From Bacteroidota bacterium (GTDB taxonomy: Bacteria > Bacteroidota > Bacteroidia > B-17B0 > Aurantibacillaceae), in assembly GCA_023433205.1 (NCBI GenBank), contig JAEZDS010000040.1, positions 1 to 12,086 on the forward strand: a DNA stretch of 12,086 nt, given 5' to 3'. The position numbers were made by a program, and so were the translations under genes. Positions 6,701 through 12,086 of the stretch are shown in pieces (positions within the stretch are counted from its first letter, which is position 1; each line of letters opens with the position of its first letter). A model generated the notes under the pieces. That model had not been told where the DNA came from, ran no database searches, and saw only the letters and a program-made list of their open reading frames with translations.

Positions 6701-8610
6701 ACACTGTTCAGGTTGAGTTCTCCAATTTCAATTGTTGCAGTACCCACGCAGCTGGCGCTATCGGCCTGAACAGTATAAGTTTGCGGGAGGTTAAGGGTTG
6801 GGGTATAAGTAACAGAATAGGTGTCACCGGGATTTGGGATCTGGTTAGCAGGCGCTGCATAAAATGTGTACGTTGTGCCCGCACCACCGCTGGCTTCCAT
6901 CGTAAATTGGGTGCCAGGACAAATAGAAGCGGAAGATGGTGTGATAGTAGGAGTTAAAGCAAGCAGACCCAGCTGGAAGTTTGCAGAACCTGTACAGCCT
7001 GCGCTGTCAGCCCAAAGTGTGTATGTCTGGGGAGGTGAAAACGGACTGGGCACATGCGTGTGGCTGCTATTTGGTCCCGCGTATATGCTTGTTGGATTGG
7101 TTGGATAAGGAGCATATATGGTGTAGTTGGCCCCGGCCCCAACGTTACCGGCAGTAAATGTTACCGTGCTGCTGGGGCAAACCGAAGGTGTGGTAGCGCC
7201 AAAAGTAGGACTGAGTGAATAGCCAAAAATATTGATCACCGCTGAGCCTGAGCAACCGCCGGAGAATGCAGCCATACTGTAAGTAGCCGGAAACATCGGG
7301 TTCAGTGTGGGTGAATGGGCTACATTATTAACCGCCGTACTTGGCGTACCGATCAATACCGGATTTGGCCCGGGATGTACATAATAAAAGGAATAGGTTG
7401 CACCACCCGAACCTGTAAGGGTTACCGAAGTGCCAGGACAAATACTATTGGAGTTAGCTGTTACAGTGGGCGTTAACGAAGCCATGCCCACACAGACAGT
7501 ATTCTGTCCGGGACAACCAAAATAATCCACATCAACCGTATAACAGGTCGCAACTGATGGCTGGAAAACTACAGGATTGCCGGTTAAGGTTTGGCCGCCC
7601 GGGGCTGTCCACGTATAGGAGGCTCCCGCTGTTTGCATGGAAACGGCGGTTAAGGTGACATTGGCATTGGGGCAGACATTGGGTGAATGGCTGCCTGCGC
7701 TTACGGTAATACTGTTACTGATAGTGACCGCTGAAATTGCGGCAGCTGTACACGTGCCCGCAGCGCCCTGGTGAAGCGCCACTGCACTGTAGTTGCCTGC
7801 TATCGCCGGCGTACATGCTGTATAACCGGTGCCAAAGGAGTTGTTGTTAGGATCGAACCACTGAATGCCTGTTGTTGTAGTGCCCGGCGTGACGGAACTG
7901 TTAGAAACAGGTCCAGCATTGGCAGTAAAACATATCTGACTGCCCAGACAGATGGTTTGGGCTGCCGGAGTAACGGAGACCGTGGCCTGCTGCACACCCA
8001 CTGTAGTAGTAGCAAAAACTGTGCATCCACCCTGTGCTATGGAAGTTGTCCCGGTCATGGTAATCGTGGTAATACTGGTGGGCGAGAAGGTAACAGGGTT
8101 GGCGTTGATACTGCTTTGTCCTGACGAAGTAAACCAGTTGTATGTCTGAGCGCCATTTCCAACAATTGTCACCTGGTCGCCAAGACAAATGGCAGAGGCG
8201 CTTGGTGTGGCCGTTGCTGTATTGGGACAGATAATTGTAGCGTAAGCGGTATCAGTGGTTACGGTAAGTGTGTTGGGTGCATTGATAGTGGTATTTATAG
8301 CGGCAACAATCACCGTATATGTTCCACAACATGCATAGTCAATGTTTACTGTGCGGCAGTCAACCGAAGTACAGGTGAAAGAAGGTGCCGTAGTGCAGGA
8401 GTTGGGAGCAAATACATACCACTCCTGAGCGTTGTAGGCGATATTGGTTAAGGTTACTACTGCACCTACGCCTGAATTTCCATTAGGGTTGTAACACTCG
8501 GTGAGGTCTTGTCCCCCGGGCGATAACCACACGGCAAAATTTTGAGATTGCGCTTGTCGGGCAAAAAGAATAGACATTAAAAGGAGGCAGGATAACAGCA
8601 GTCTGTTCAT
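3724..8610 (-). CDS. Giant T9SS-secreted repeat adhesin with type B (gliding motility-associated) sorting domain
   Basis: A 1628-residue surface or secreted protein. Residues 1-23 are a Sec signal peptide. Residues 24-128 form a Cys-rich N-terminal region (C39, C72, C80, C85, C94, C95). About fourteen Ig-like repeats of 78-114 residues follow to about 1350. A PKD-like domain (about 1365-1453) contains YTWTFEGG and NPTVCYNL. A last Ig-like repeat without the first Cys lies at about 1455-1535. The C-terminal 90 residues are the CHU_C/TIGR04131 type B sorting domain: PNAFSPNGDGHND at 1544-1556, IFNRWGQKVFE at 1572-1582, GWDG at 1589-1592, GVFVYRLEG at 1602-1610. Type B domains direct passage through the T9SS and, as for SprB, depend on a SprF-like partner, which is encoded directly downstream. 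Composition is extreme: rich in Thr, Ser, Ala, Pro, Asn, and free of Lys and Arg from 87 to 708. No enzymatic domain is visible. The role is likely adhesion, gliding or a surface filament; the ligand cannot be predicted. Confidence 0.93.
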   Translation of the reverse strand: MNRLLLSCLLLMSILFARQAQSQNFAVWLSPGGQDLTECYNPNGNSGVGAVVTLTNIAYNAQEWYVFAPNSCTTAPSFTCTSVDCRTVNIDYACCGTYTVIVAAINTTINAPNTLTVTTDTAYATIICPNTATATPSASAICLGDQVTIVGNGAQTYNWFTSSGQSSINANPVTFSPTSITTITMTGTTSIAQGGCTVFATTTVGVQQATVSVTPAAQTICLGSQICFTANAGPVSNSSVTPGTTTTGIQWFDPNNNSFGTGYTACTPAIAGNYSAVALHQGAAGTCTAAAISAVTISNSITVSAGSHSPNVCPNANVTLTAVSMQTAGASYTWTAPGGQTLTGNPVVFQPSVATCYTVDVDYFGCPGQNTVCVGMASLTPTVTANSNSICPGTSVTLTGSGGATYSFYYVHPGPNPVLIGTPSTAVNNVAHSPTLNPMFPATYSMAAFSGGCSGSAVINIFGYSLSPTFGATTPSVCPSSTVTFTAGNVGAGANYTIYAPYPTNPTSIYAGPNSSHTHVPSPFSPPQTYTLWADSAGCTGSANFQLGLLALTPTITPSSASICPGTQFTMEASGGAGTTYTFYAAPANQIPNPGDTYSVTYTPTLNLPQTYTVQADSASCVGTATIEIGELNLNSVLTVSAAPGISVCPETTFTLTANMGAGTSYTFDAPTGTQLPMQGSNSASHSLTASQLALNGTYTVTADSAGCKGTETITISRKILNPVLSVSPPTVCAGIDVVLNASGGNGTSFTFLRPDPGNFPPVQPVGTPSSAANSATHSPGPTVNTTYTVFVDSLQCQGTGTAQVIIAPGLIVSGTASSPTVCSGQSATLSAIGPTNASYSWTQITGTNAPVPVAGGTSLNYSTVSQGIPVNPTVNTQYVITGIDPNGCRGTDTVYININPTASLSISLSPKNSTICPGQSATLTASGTTSYSWIPGNNLQPSSTVPTVVATPSATTIYTVVGTNNLGCYGTSTLQLVVGQWPILSISPSAYSVCPGFNSTLTAFGAISYTWTGTTASVPNTFTTPILQQSVAVGPGSYTVQGSNGGTCIRDTLISIGTATNLTINVAKSSNTTCIASNYPKFSHPVTFTASGAANYVWQPYNPAYMTYSLGPITTVRPPASTCYTVTGYNSVCSGTAVSCVTVIPQFTMNVVPPLPAMCLGDSVKLSITNVSTLAVGPPSAFSYSWTEAENAPPISISDYLEPVVTVFPQNTTTYSVEVRDSRACVSLPRLVTVTVFPRPITAVSTPTINNVPTNTVCFVGVHTGPPDVLITLTAENKNGSLPFGVVPTYTWLQPYKPPVNSILTPANNNEVTVNAPMRLPTVAVYTVISGYNGVPGCAVQNTIDIRVVDCRPVSSVTAPIWVMAEPVDTICAQECVTFVSLTDSMAGGPQTYTWTFEGGSPGTSNEKNPTVCYNLPNPNGYNVILRVSNPYPIADGGSSRVIGVLREVKVVDVPNVSIIDPGNRRSDTTVRFGTPVELKAKGGLTYQWSPNYNISSLTGTSVVVKPYRTTQYILTGYNSKSCFSRDTIDVIVIEDCGEMFVPNAFSPNGDGHNDVLKVNGICLETMSFMIFNRWGQKVFETNQQSVGWDGTFNGEPMNTGVFVYRLEGRTYDGKAYSSKGNITLIR
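3727..3999 (-). other. Type B T9SS C-terminal sorting domain (CHU_C-like)
   Basis: These codons give residues 1538-1628 of the adhesin. The domain begins CGEMFVPNAFSPNGDGHND, continues through the IFNRWG strand and WDG turn, and ends KGNITLIR. This order and the roughly 90-residue length match the gliding motility-associated C-terminal domain. Unlike the type A domain, it lacks the final GVYxLxx...K motif. Two cysteines (C1538 and C1564) could form a disulfide. Confidence 0.9.
4561..8226 (-). repeat. Fourteen tandem Ig-like repeats in the adhesin
   Basis: Residues 129-1350 repeat a pattern. A (S/T)xxCxG motif is followed by TLTA.G, then Y(T/S)(F/W), a variable proline-rich loop, TYTV, and a closing DSAGC.G-like motif. 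First cysteines are at 142, 221, 313, 391, 478, 564, 649, 733, 823, 917, 995, 1075, 1160 and 1259. Closing cysteines follow 52-80 residues later, at 196, 287, 366, 453, 539, 621, 708, 797, 889, 969, 1049, 1134, 1226 and 1339. Each repeat thus has a cysteine pair suited to an intradomain disulfide. Repeats 5-8 share the ADSAGC-type ending and are most alike. DNA identity between units is low, so the duplication is old. Confidence 0.85.
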
Positions 8611-8637
8611 ATCAGGGGGATTATTGTGCTAAGTTAA

Positions 8638-8645
8638 CAAAATTA
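8638..8645 (-). promoter_or_regulatory. -7 promoter element of the adhesin-porP operon
   Basis: On the minus strand TAATTTTG matches the Bacteroidota primary sigma factor -7 consensus TAnnTTTG exactly. It lies 27 bp before the adhesin ATG, giving a leader of roughly 20 nt. No convincing -33 TTTG lies at the usual distance, so the assignment rests on the -7 box and position. Confidence 0.55.
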
Positions 8646-8824
8646 GGCATCTTATTGCCAATGCTTTACTCAGTGATGTGTGTGGTTTAATAACCCGTAA
8701 ATATAAAAAGTCCGAATTACATAAACAATGCCGCGGACAAAAGTTGTGGGGTGCTCCAAAAATGCGGGGAAGACCAGGCAGAAAAAGGGTCAGCATAAAA
8801 GCAGTACCAAAGGCAAATTAATTG

Positions 8825-8832
8825 TACTTTTG
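8825..8832 (+). promoter_or_regulatory. -7 promoter element of carA
   Basis: TACTTTTG fits TAnnTTTG exactly and is followed by an A-rich leader ending in ATG at 8863, 30 bp downstream. It lies inside the longer possible reading frame that begins at 8728, which argues that translation starts at 8863. The -33 box is unclear. Confidence 0.6.
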
Positions 8833-8862
8833 CCTTTTGGAAATCAATTTCTAAAGAAAATT

Positions 8863-9984
8863 ATGCAGCTAAAATACGCCTCTCTTCCCAAAGCATTACT
8901 GGTACTAGAAGATGGAAAAGTATTTGAGGGAAAAGCGGCCGGTAAAATTGGCACCACCTCAGGAGAAGTATGTTTTAATACCGGAATGACCGGTTACCAG
9001 GAGATCTTCACCGACCCTTCTTATTTCGGGCAGATCATTGTGATGACCAACCCGCACATTGGTAATTACGGTACTGAAGAGTCTGAGAATGAAAGTGATT
9101 CCATAAAGATCGCCGGGATCGTCTGTAAAAAGTTCAATAACGGCCATTCGCGGCCAAGGGCTCAGAAAAGCCTGCAGCAGTATTTTGAAGAAGGGAATAT
9201 TGTTTCAATCTGTGAAGTCGATACCCGTGCTTTGGTGCGGCATATCAGGGATAAAGGCGCAATGAACTGCGTTATCTCTTCGGAAATACTGGATGTTGCC
9301 GAGTTAAAGAAGATACTGGCTGAAGTTCCTAAAATGGAAGGCCTTGAACTTTCATCAAGGGTTTCCACTACAAAAAGTTATACGGTTGGTGATCTTAATT
9401 CCAACTATAAAGTGGCGTTAATGGACTATGGTGCCAAACGCAATATAATGAACTCACTTGCCCAGAGAGGTTGTTTTGTAAAGGTTTTTCCCATGAAAAC
9501 AAAACTTGAGGAAGTGCTGGCTTTTAATCCCGATGGAATTATGCTGAGTAACGGACCAGGCGATCCCGCGGTGATGAAGGATGAAATTGCGGAGGTGAAA
9601 AGGTTTGTTGAATCAGGAATCCCTGTTTTTGGTATTTGCCTGGGGCAGCAGCTGCTCGCCCAGTCGCAGGGGATCGGAACCTACAAAATGCACACCGGCC
9701 ACCGTGGCATCAACCACCCGGTTAAAAATTTGGTAAGCAATAAAAGCGAGATCACTTCACAAAACCACGGATTTACGGTTGACGAGAAAGCGATCGCGAA
9801 AAATAAAAATATTGAGATCACTCACCTTAATCTCAACGACAATACTGTTGAAGGCATAAAACTGAAAAACCACCGGGCCTTTTCAGTGCAGTATCATCCC
9901 GAAGCCAATCCTGGTCCGCATGATGCGCGCTACCTTTTTGACGAATTTGTGCAACAGATGGAAGAGGCCAGACTGAAGGCCTGA
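8863..9984 (+). CDS. carA: Carbamoyl-phosphate synthase, glutamine-hydrolysing small subunit
   Basis: A complete 373-residue CarA, the glutaminase subunit that feeds ammonia to CarB for carbamoyl phosphate, used in pyrimidine and arginine synthesis. It is cytoplasmic. The CPSase small-chain N-terminal domain starts at KALLVLEDG (10-18) and includes GEVCFNTGMTGYQEIFTDPSY (34-54) and PHIGNYG (64-70). The class I amidotransferase domain begins about residue 183. It contains LSNGPGDP (228-235), the nucleophile elbow GICLGQQ with Cys259, the NHGFTV segment (301-306), and QYHPEA with His345 and Glu347 completing the triad. The frame is open back to an ATG at 8728. Those 45 extra residues are basic, low-complexity and unlike CarA, and they overlap a -7 promoter, so the ATG at 8863 is chosen. 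No carB lies in the window. The gene is divergent from the adhesin operon and converges on the small membrane-protein gene, 5 bp from its stop. Confidence 0.95.
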   Translation: MQLKYASLPKALLVLEDGKVFEGKAAGKIGTTSGEVCFNTGMTGYQEIFTDPSYFGQIIVMTNPHIGNYGTEESENESDSIKIAGIVCKKFNNGHSRPRAQKSLQQYFEEGNIVSICEVDTRALVRHIRDKGAMNCVISSEILDVAELKKILAEVPKMEGLELSSRVSTTKSYTVGDLNSNYKVALMDYGAKRNIMNSLAQRGCFVKVFPMKTKLEEVLAFNPDGIMLSNGPGDPAVMKDEIAEVKRFVESGIPVFGICLGQQLLAQSQGIGTYKMHTGHRGINHPVKNLVSNKSEITSQNHGFTVDEKAIAKNKNIEITHLNLNDNTVEGIKLKNHRAFSVQYHPEANPGPHDARYLFDEFVQQMEEARLKA

Positions 9985-9993
9985 TTATTTTAT
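9965..9993 (+). terminator. Weak terminator candidate at the carA end
   Basis: AGGCC at 9965-9969 pairs with GGCCT at 9978-9982 around an 8-nt loop. A T-rich but interrupted tail follows. The stem overlaps the carA stop codon and is short, so this is at best a weak intrinsic terminator between two convergent genes. Confidence 0.25.
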
Positions 9994-10187
9994 TTCACTT
10001 CCTCAAAGTCAACGTACTCCCCTTCGTTATCCAGAGGGTTCCTATGCTTTTTCTGGCTCCCGGTCCTGTGATCAGTATGGCTTTTGTTAAAATGAGTGGC
10101 ACGCTTTTTCCGCGAGGCTGCTGCCACAACATTAACAATTCGGGAAAGGGCCCAGATAACAATGATGGCCCAGATAAGGTAACTCAT
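9990..10187 (-). CDS. Small single-span membrane protein, possibly DUF4834-like
   Basis: A 65-residue protein starting MSYLIWAIIVIWALSRIVN. Residues 2-24 form one transmembrane helix. A basic, hydrophilic segment with RKKR follows, and the acidic tail ends EGEYVDFEEVK. A membrane anchor, a basic linker and a terminal GEYVDFEE motif recall small uncharacterised Bacteroidota proteins grouped as DUF4834. That assignment is from memory and not secure. Function is unknown; the basic patch next to the helix suggests the tail is cytoplasmic. The frame is open upstream to a GTG at 10262 (90 residues). The ATG at 10187 is preferred because a TAnnTTTG box lies within the longer version, which would leave an almost leaderless mRNA. 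The gene converges on carA. Confidence 0.6.
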   Translation of the reverse strand: MSYLIWAIIVIWALSRIVNVVAAASRKKRATHFNKSHTDHRTGSQKKHRNPLDNEGEYVDFEEVK

Positions 10188-10193
10188 AGAAAA

Positions 10194-10201
10194 CAAAAGT
10201 A
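10194..10201 (-). promoter_or_regulatory. -7 promoter element of the small membrane-protein gene
   Basis: The minus strand carries TACTTTTG, identical to the carA and gap boxes, 6 bp before the ATG at 10187. Transcription would begin at or next to the start codon, so the mRNA would be nearly leaderless. If the GTG at 10262 is the true start, this match is coincidental. Confidence 0.4.
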
Positions 10202-10338
10202 CCTTTCCCTGCGCAAAAACCGGCCACGGATATTGATAAAGGTTCTTAAAAATCTGCTTCACCGGAAGTTTTTAGCCTTTTATCGACAGTTTATAAAAGG
10301 TTTATCAACAAAATAACTTCTTTACACGAATGAATACG

Positions 10339-10346
10339 TACTTTTG
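10339..10346 (+). promoter_or_regulatory. -7 promoter element of the GAPDH gene
   Basis: TACTTTTG again matches TAnnTTTG exactly, preceded by G as at the carA box. It lies 88 bp before the ATG at 10435, leaving an untranslated leader of about 80 nt, longer than for the other genes here. No strong hairpin is visible in that leader. The -33 region is AT-rich without a clear TTTG. Confidence 0.55.
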
Positions 10347-10434
10347 CAAAAATTTTTTTTAATTTAAAACCTTCAAAACTGCACTTTAACTGCTGTGCGG
10401 AATAGTGTAGAAGGATAAAACATTGAAGAACTAA

Positions 10435-11898
10435 ATGAAAACTCTAGAAAAAGTTAGCGTGGAATACGAAGAGCAACTGAATGAGTGGATAGATCGTGAA
10501 AAAGCGGCGCTTGAACTTATTAATGTTGTGGGCAGGTTGTGGTACGAGAAATCCATTGAACTCCTGTTGTTCCGGAATCAGCTGTATGACCGCAGCGCCA
10601 GCCAGATAATGAACCTGCACCAGTATGCAAAAGACATCGTAAAAAAACCAATCACAGTGTTTGAAACGCTGGAGCTTGCAAAAGAAATTCTTGAATCTGA
10701 GGTTGGGCCTGCACGGATAGATATCGGAAAACTGGCCTACGAATGGCATACCGAAAATCAAAATTATAAAGGCAAATCCGATTTTATCGGTGATAAGCTG
10801 AGTAAATTTATTGGTAATGGCAATGGTATTACTCCTAAAGACGTTGTATTATACGGCTTTGGACGTATTGGTCGCCTTGCTGCCCGTGAGCTGATCAATC
10901 TGGCAGGAAAGGGCGAGCAGCTTCGCCTGAGAGCAATTGTTACCCGTGGCGGAGGAGCTGAGGAAATAGTTAAACGCGCAGATCTTCTGCGCACTGACTC
11001 AGTTCACGGTCCATTCCCTGGTACAGTGATAGCTGACACGGAAAACAACACGCTGATCATAAACGGACATACCGTTCACATGATCGATGCCAAAAACCCC
11101 GAGGATGTTGATTACACAAAGTACGGTATCAATAACGCGCTTGTAATTGATAACACAGGAGTTTTCAGAGATGATAAAGAATTAGGACGCCACCTTCAGG
11201 CGAAAGGAGTTGACAAGGTGCTTCTTACTGCGCCTGCCAAAGGCGATGTGCCAAATGTTGTACACGGCATCAATCATGAAACGGTTGATCTGAACAAGCA
11301 AAAGATCTTCAGTGCGGCCAGCTGTACCACCAATGCCATCATGCCTATTCTTTATATCATGGATAAGGAACTGGGTATTGAAAAAGGACACATAGAAACG
11401 GTACACTCTTATACAAACGACCAGAACCTTCTGGACAACTATCACAAAAAATATCGCCGCGGTCGTTCCGCAGCGCTTAATATGGTAATTACTGAAACAG
11501 GTGCAGAAAGCGCGCTTAAAAAAGTATTGCCGCATCTTAGCGGAAAATTTACCGCGAACTCGGTTAGGGTCCCAACCCCTAACGTAAGTCTGGCAATTCT
11601 TAATCTCAACGTAAAAAAAGAAGTTAGCCGCGACGAAGTAAACGAGATCGTACGGAAATACGCGCTGGAAGGCAAATTAATGGAGCAGATACAGTTCGCA
11701 TTCAGCAATGAGCTGGTAAGCACAGATGTGATAGGCAATCCATGTCCGAGTGTTTTCGATAGCCAGGCAACTATTGTATCGCCCGATAAAAAAAGCATAG
11801 TGCTGTACGTTTGGTATGATAATGAATATGGTTACACCAGGCAGGTGATCCGCTTTAGCAAATATATAAGCGGCGTTCGCCGACCTGTTTATTATTAA
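10435..11898 (+). CDS. gap: Glyceraldehyde-3-phosphate dehydrogenase, N-terminally extended type
   Basis: A 487-residue GAPDH-family enzyme, about 150 residues longer than the classical form. The first 130 residues are helical, charged and outside the catalytic core; this long form occurs in various Bacteroidota and Gammaproteobacteria. The Rossmann domain starts VVLYGFGRIGR (137-147). DSVHG (188-192) and DNTGVF (239-244) follow. The catalytic SAASCTTN places Cys297 as nucleophile with His324 in HSYTNDQ. RRGRSAALN (341-349), the family's S-loop region NSVRVPTPNVS and WYDNEYGY (460-467) are intact, so it should be active. Two details differ from glycolytic enzymes. The Asp after the second beta-strand that selects NAD is replaced in AIVTRGGG (167-174), and the usual Cys after SCTTN is Ala301. 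It may therefore prefer NADP or work in gluconeogenesis. The D-erythrose-4-phosphate dehydrogenase relatives have similar HS..xDQ motifs. The gene is monocistronic, with its own promoter and terminator. Confidence 0.92.
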   Translation: MKTLEKVSVEYEEQLNEWIDREKAALELINVVGRLWYEKSIELLLFRNQLYDRSASQIMNLHQYAKDIVKKPITVFETLELAKEILESEVGPARIDIGKLAYEWHTENQNYKGKSDFIGDKLSKFIGNGNGITPKDVVLYGFGRIGRLAARELINLAGKGEQLRLRAIVTRGGGAEEIVKRADLLRTDSVHGPFPGTVIADTENNTLIINGHTVHMIDAKNPEDVDYTKYGINNALVIDNTGVFRDDKELGRHLQAKGVDKVLLTAPAKGDVPNVVHGINHETVDLNKQKIFSAASCTTNAIMPILYIMDKELGIEKGHIETVHSYTNDQNLLDNYHKKYRRGRSAALNMVITETGAESALKKVLPHLSGKFTANSVRVPTPNVSLAILNLNVKKEVSRDEVNEIVRKYALEGKLMEQIQFAFSNELVSTDVIGNPCPSVFDSQATIVSPDKKSIVLYVWYDNEYGYTRQVIRFSKYISGVRRPVYY

Positions 11899-12012
11899 GA
11901 TATTCCGTCACCACGGGGGAAAGTGTACAAGGAGCGAAGCGATTAAACTAACTATTGATTACTTCAGTCCAGGTGCCGGCGAGGGCAAAACCCATGGTGG
12001 CGGAACCAAATT

Positions 12013-12040
12013 GGGGAGGCAAAGCTTCCCCTTTTTTTTT
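12013..12040 (+). terminator. Intrinsic terminator of the GAPDH gene
   Basis: GGGGAGGC at 12013-12020 pairs with GCTTCCCC at 12024-12031 (one G-T wobble) around AAA, and nine T follow at 12032-12040. This is the strongest terminator in the window and it points in the direction of gap. The stop is 115 bp upstream. The 11899-12012 stretch between holds no other feature I can support. Confidence 0.85.
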
Positions 12041-12047
12041 ACTTTTA
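12040..12047 (+). promoter_or_regulatory. Degenerate -7 element before the right-edge gene
   Basis: TACTTTTA differs from TAnnTTTG only at the last base. It directly follows the gap terminator and lies 20 bp before an ATG at 12068. The position is typical of the other promoters here, but the loss of the G lowers confidence. Confidence 0.35.
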
Positions 12048-12067
12048 CCATTCACTAAAATAAATAC

Positions 12068-12086
12068 ATGAAACATCTTATTTTTC
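12068..12086 (+). CDS. Start of a gene cut by the window edge
   Basis: Only ATG AAA CAT CTT ATT TTT is visible, giving MKHLIF. A Lys then hydrophobic residues suits a signal peptide, and a terminator plus promoter-like box precede it. Too little is present to name a product or to prove that it is coding. Confidence 0.4.

Noticed and set aside
7771..8124. A 117-codon plus-strand frame opposite the adhesin
   Set aside because: Antisense shadow of the repeat array. Its Cys/Arg richness mirrors the repeat codons and there is no start context.
4561..8226. Regular spacing of similar DNA motifs suggestive of a CRISPR or satellite array
   Set aside because: The period of 235-340 bp matches protein domains, the units are diverged at DNA level, and the frame is open throughout. 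It is a protein repeat array.
8728..8862. The 45-residue basic N-terminal extension of CarA as a real targeting or binding segment
   Set aside because: It contains a promoter-like box, is low-complexity, and the canonical CarA N-terminus begins right after 8863.
11182..11798. Two overlapping minus-strand frames (117 and 118 codons) within gap
   Set aside because: Both lie opposite an intact, strongly conserved enzyme and show no domain or signal of their own.
11899..12012. A search for a small RNA or tRNA between the gap stop and its terminator
   Set aside because: No cloverleaf or stable multi-stem fold was visible; it is simply a 3' untranslated region.

Overview
The window looks like chromosomal DNA from a member of the Bacteroidota, of the kind that has a type IX secretion system (T9SS) and often glides. 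The evidence is a giant secreted protein ending in a gliding-motility-associated (type B) T9SS sorting domain, a PorP/SprF-family partner directly behind it, and several promoters with the Bacteroidota -7 motif TAnnTTTG. Starts lack Shine-Dalgarno sequences and have A-rich leaders. Genus cannot be told from the sequence alone.

Layout. Positions 1-580 hold no convincing gene: three bidirectional terminator-like hairpins, a roughly 115-bp three-hairpin repeat, a shorter relative of it, and a stretch (375-580) with hints of decayed coding sequence. Next is a secreted or outer-membrane beta-barrel protein of unknown function (581-1336, minus). A short ribosome-hibernation factor (1503-1817, plus) converges on a tRNA1(Val) A37 N6-methyltransferase (1867-2583, minus). 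Behind its start come the PorP/SprF-like protein (2666-3718, minus) and the 1628-residue repeat adhesin (3724-8610, minus), only 5 bp apart and surely one transcript, read adhesin first. Divergent from the adhesin is carA (8863-9984, plus), the glutaminase subunit of carbamoyl-phosphate synthase. A 65-residue single-membrane-span protein converges on carA (9990-10187, minus). It is followed by a GAPDH with a long N-terminal extension (10435-11898, plus), a strong terminator, and the first codons of another gene at the right edge.

How the genes fit together. The only functional unit is the adhesin-porP/sprF pair: a T9SS cargo and the outer-membrane partner that similar cargo needs for export or surface attachment. 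trmN6 may be read through from that transcript. The remaining genes (hpf, carA, gap) are unrelated housekeeping genes with their own promoters. I do not see a wholly new system. The most unusual features are the adhesin's 622-residue stretch without any lysine or arginine, its ladder of paired cysteines, the non-standard cofactor loop of the GAPDH, and the hairpin-dense left edge.
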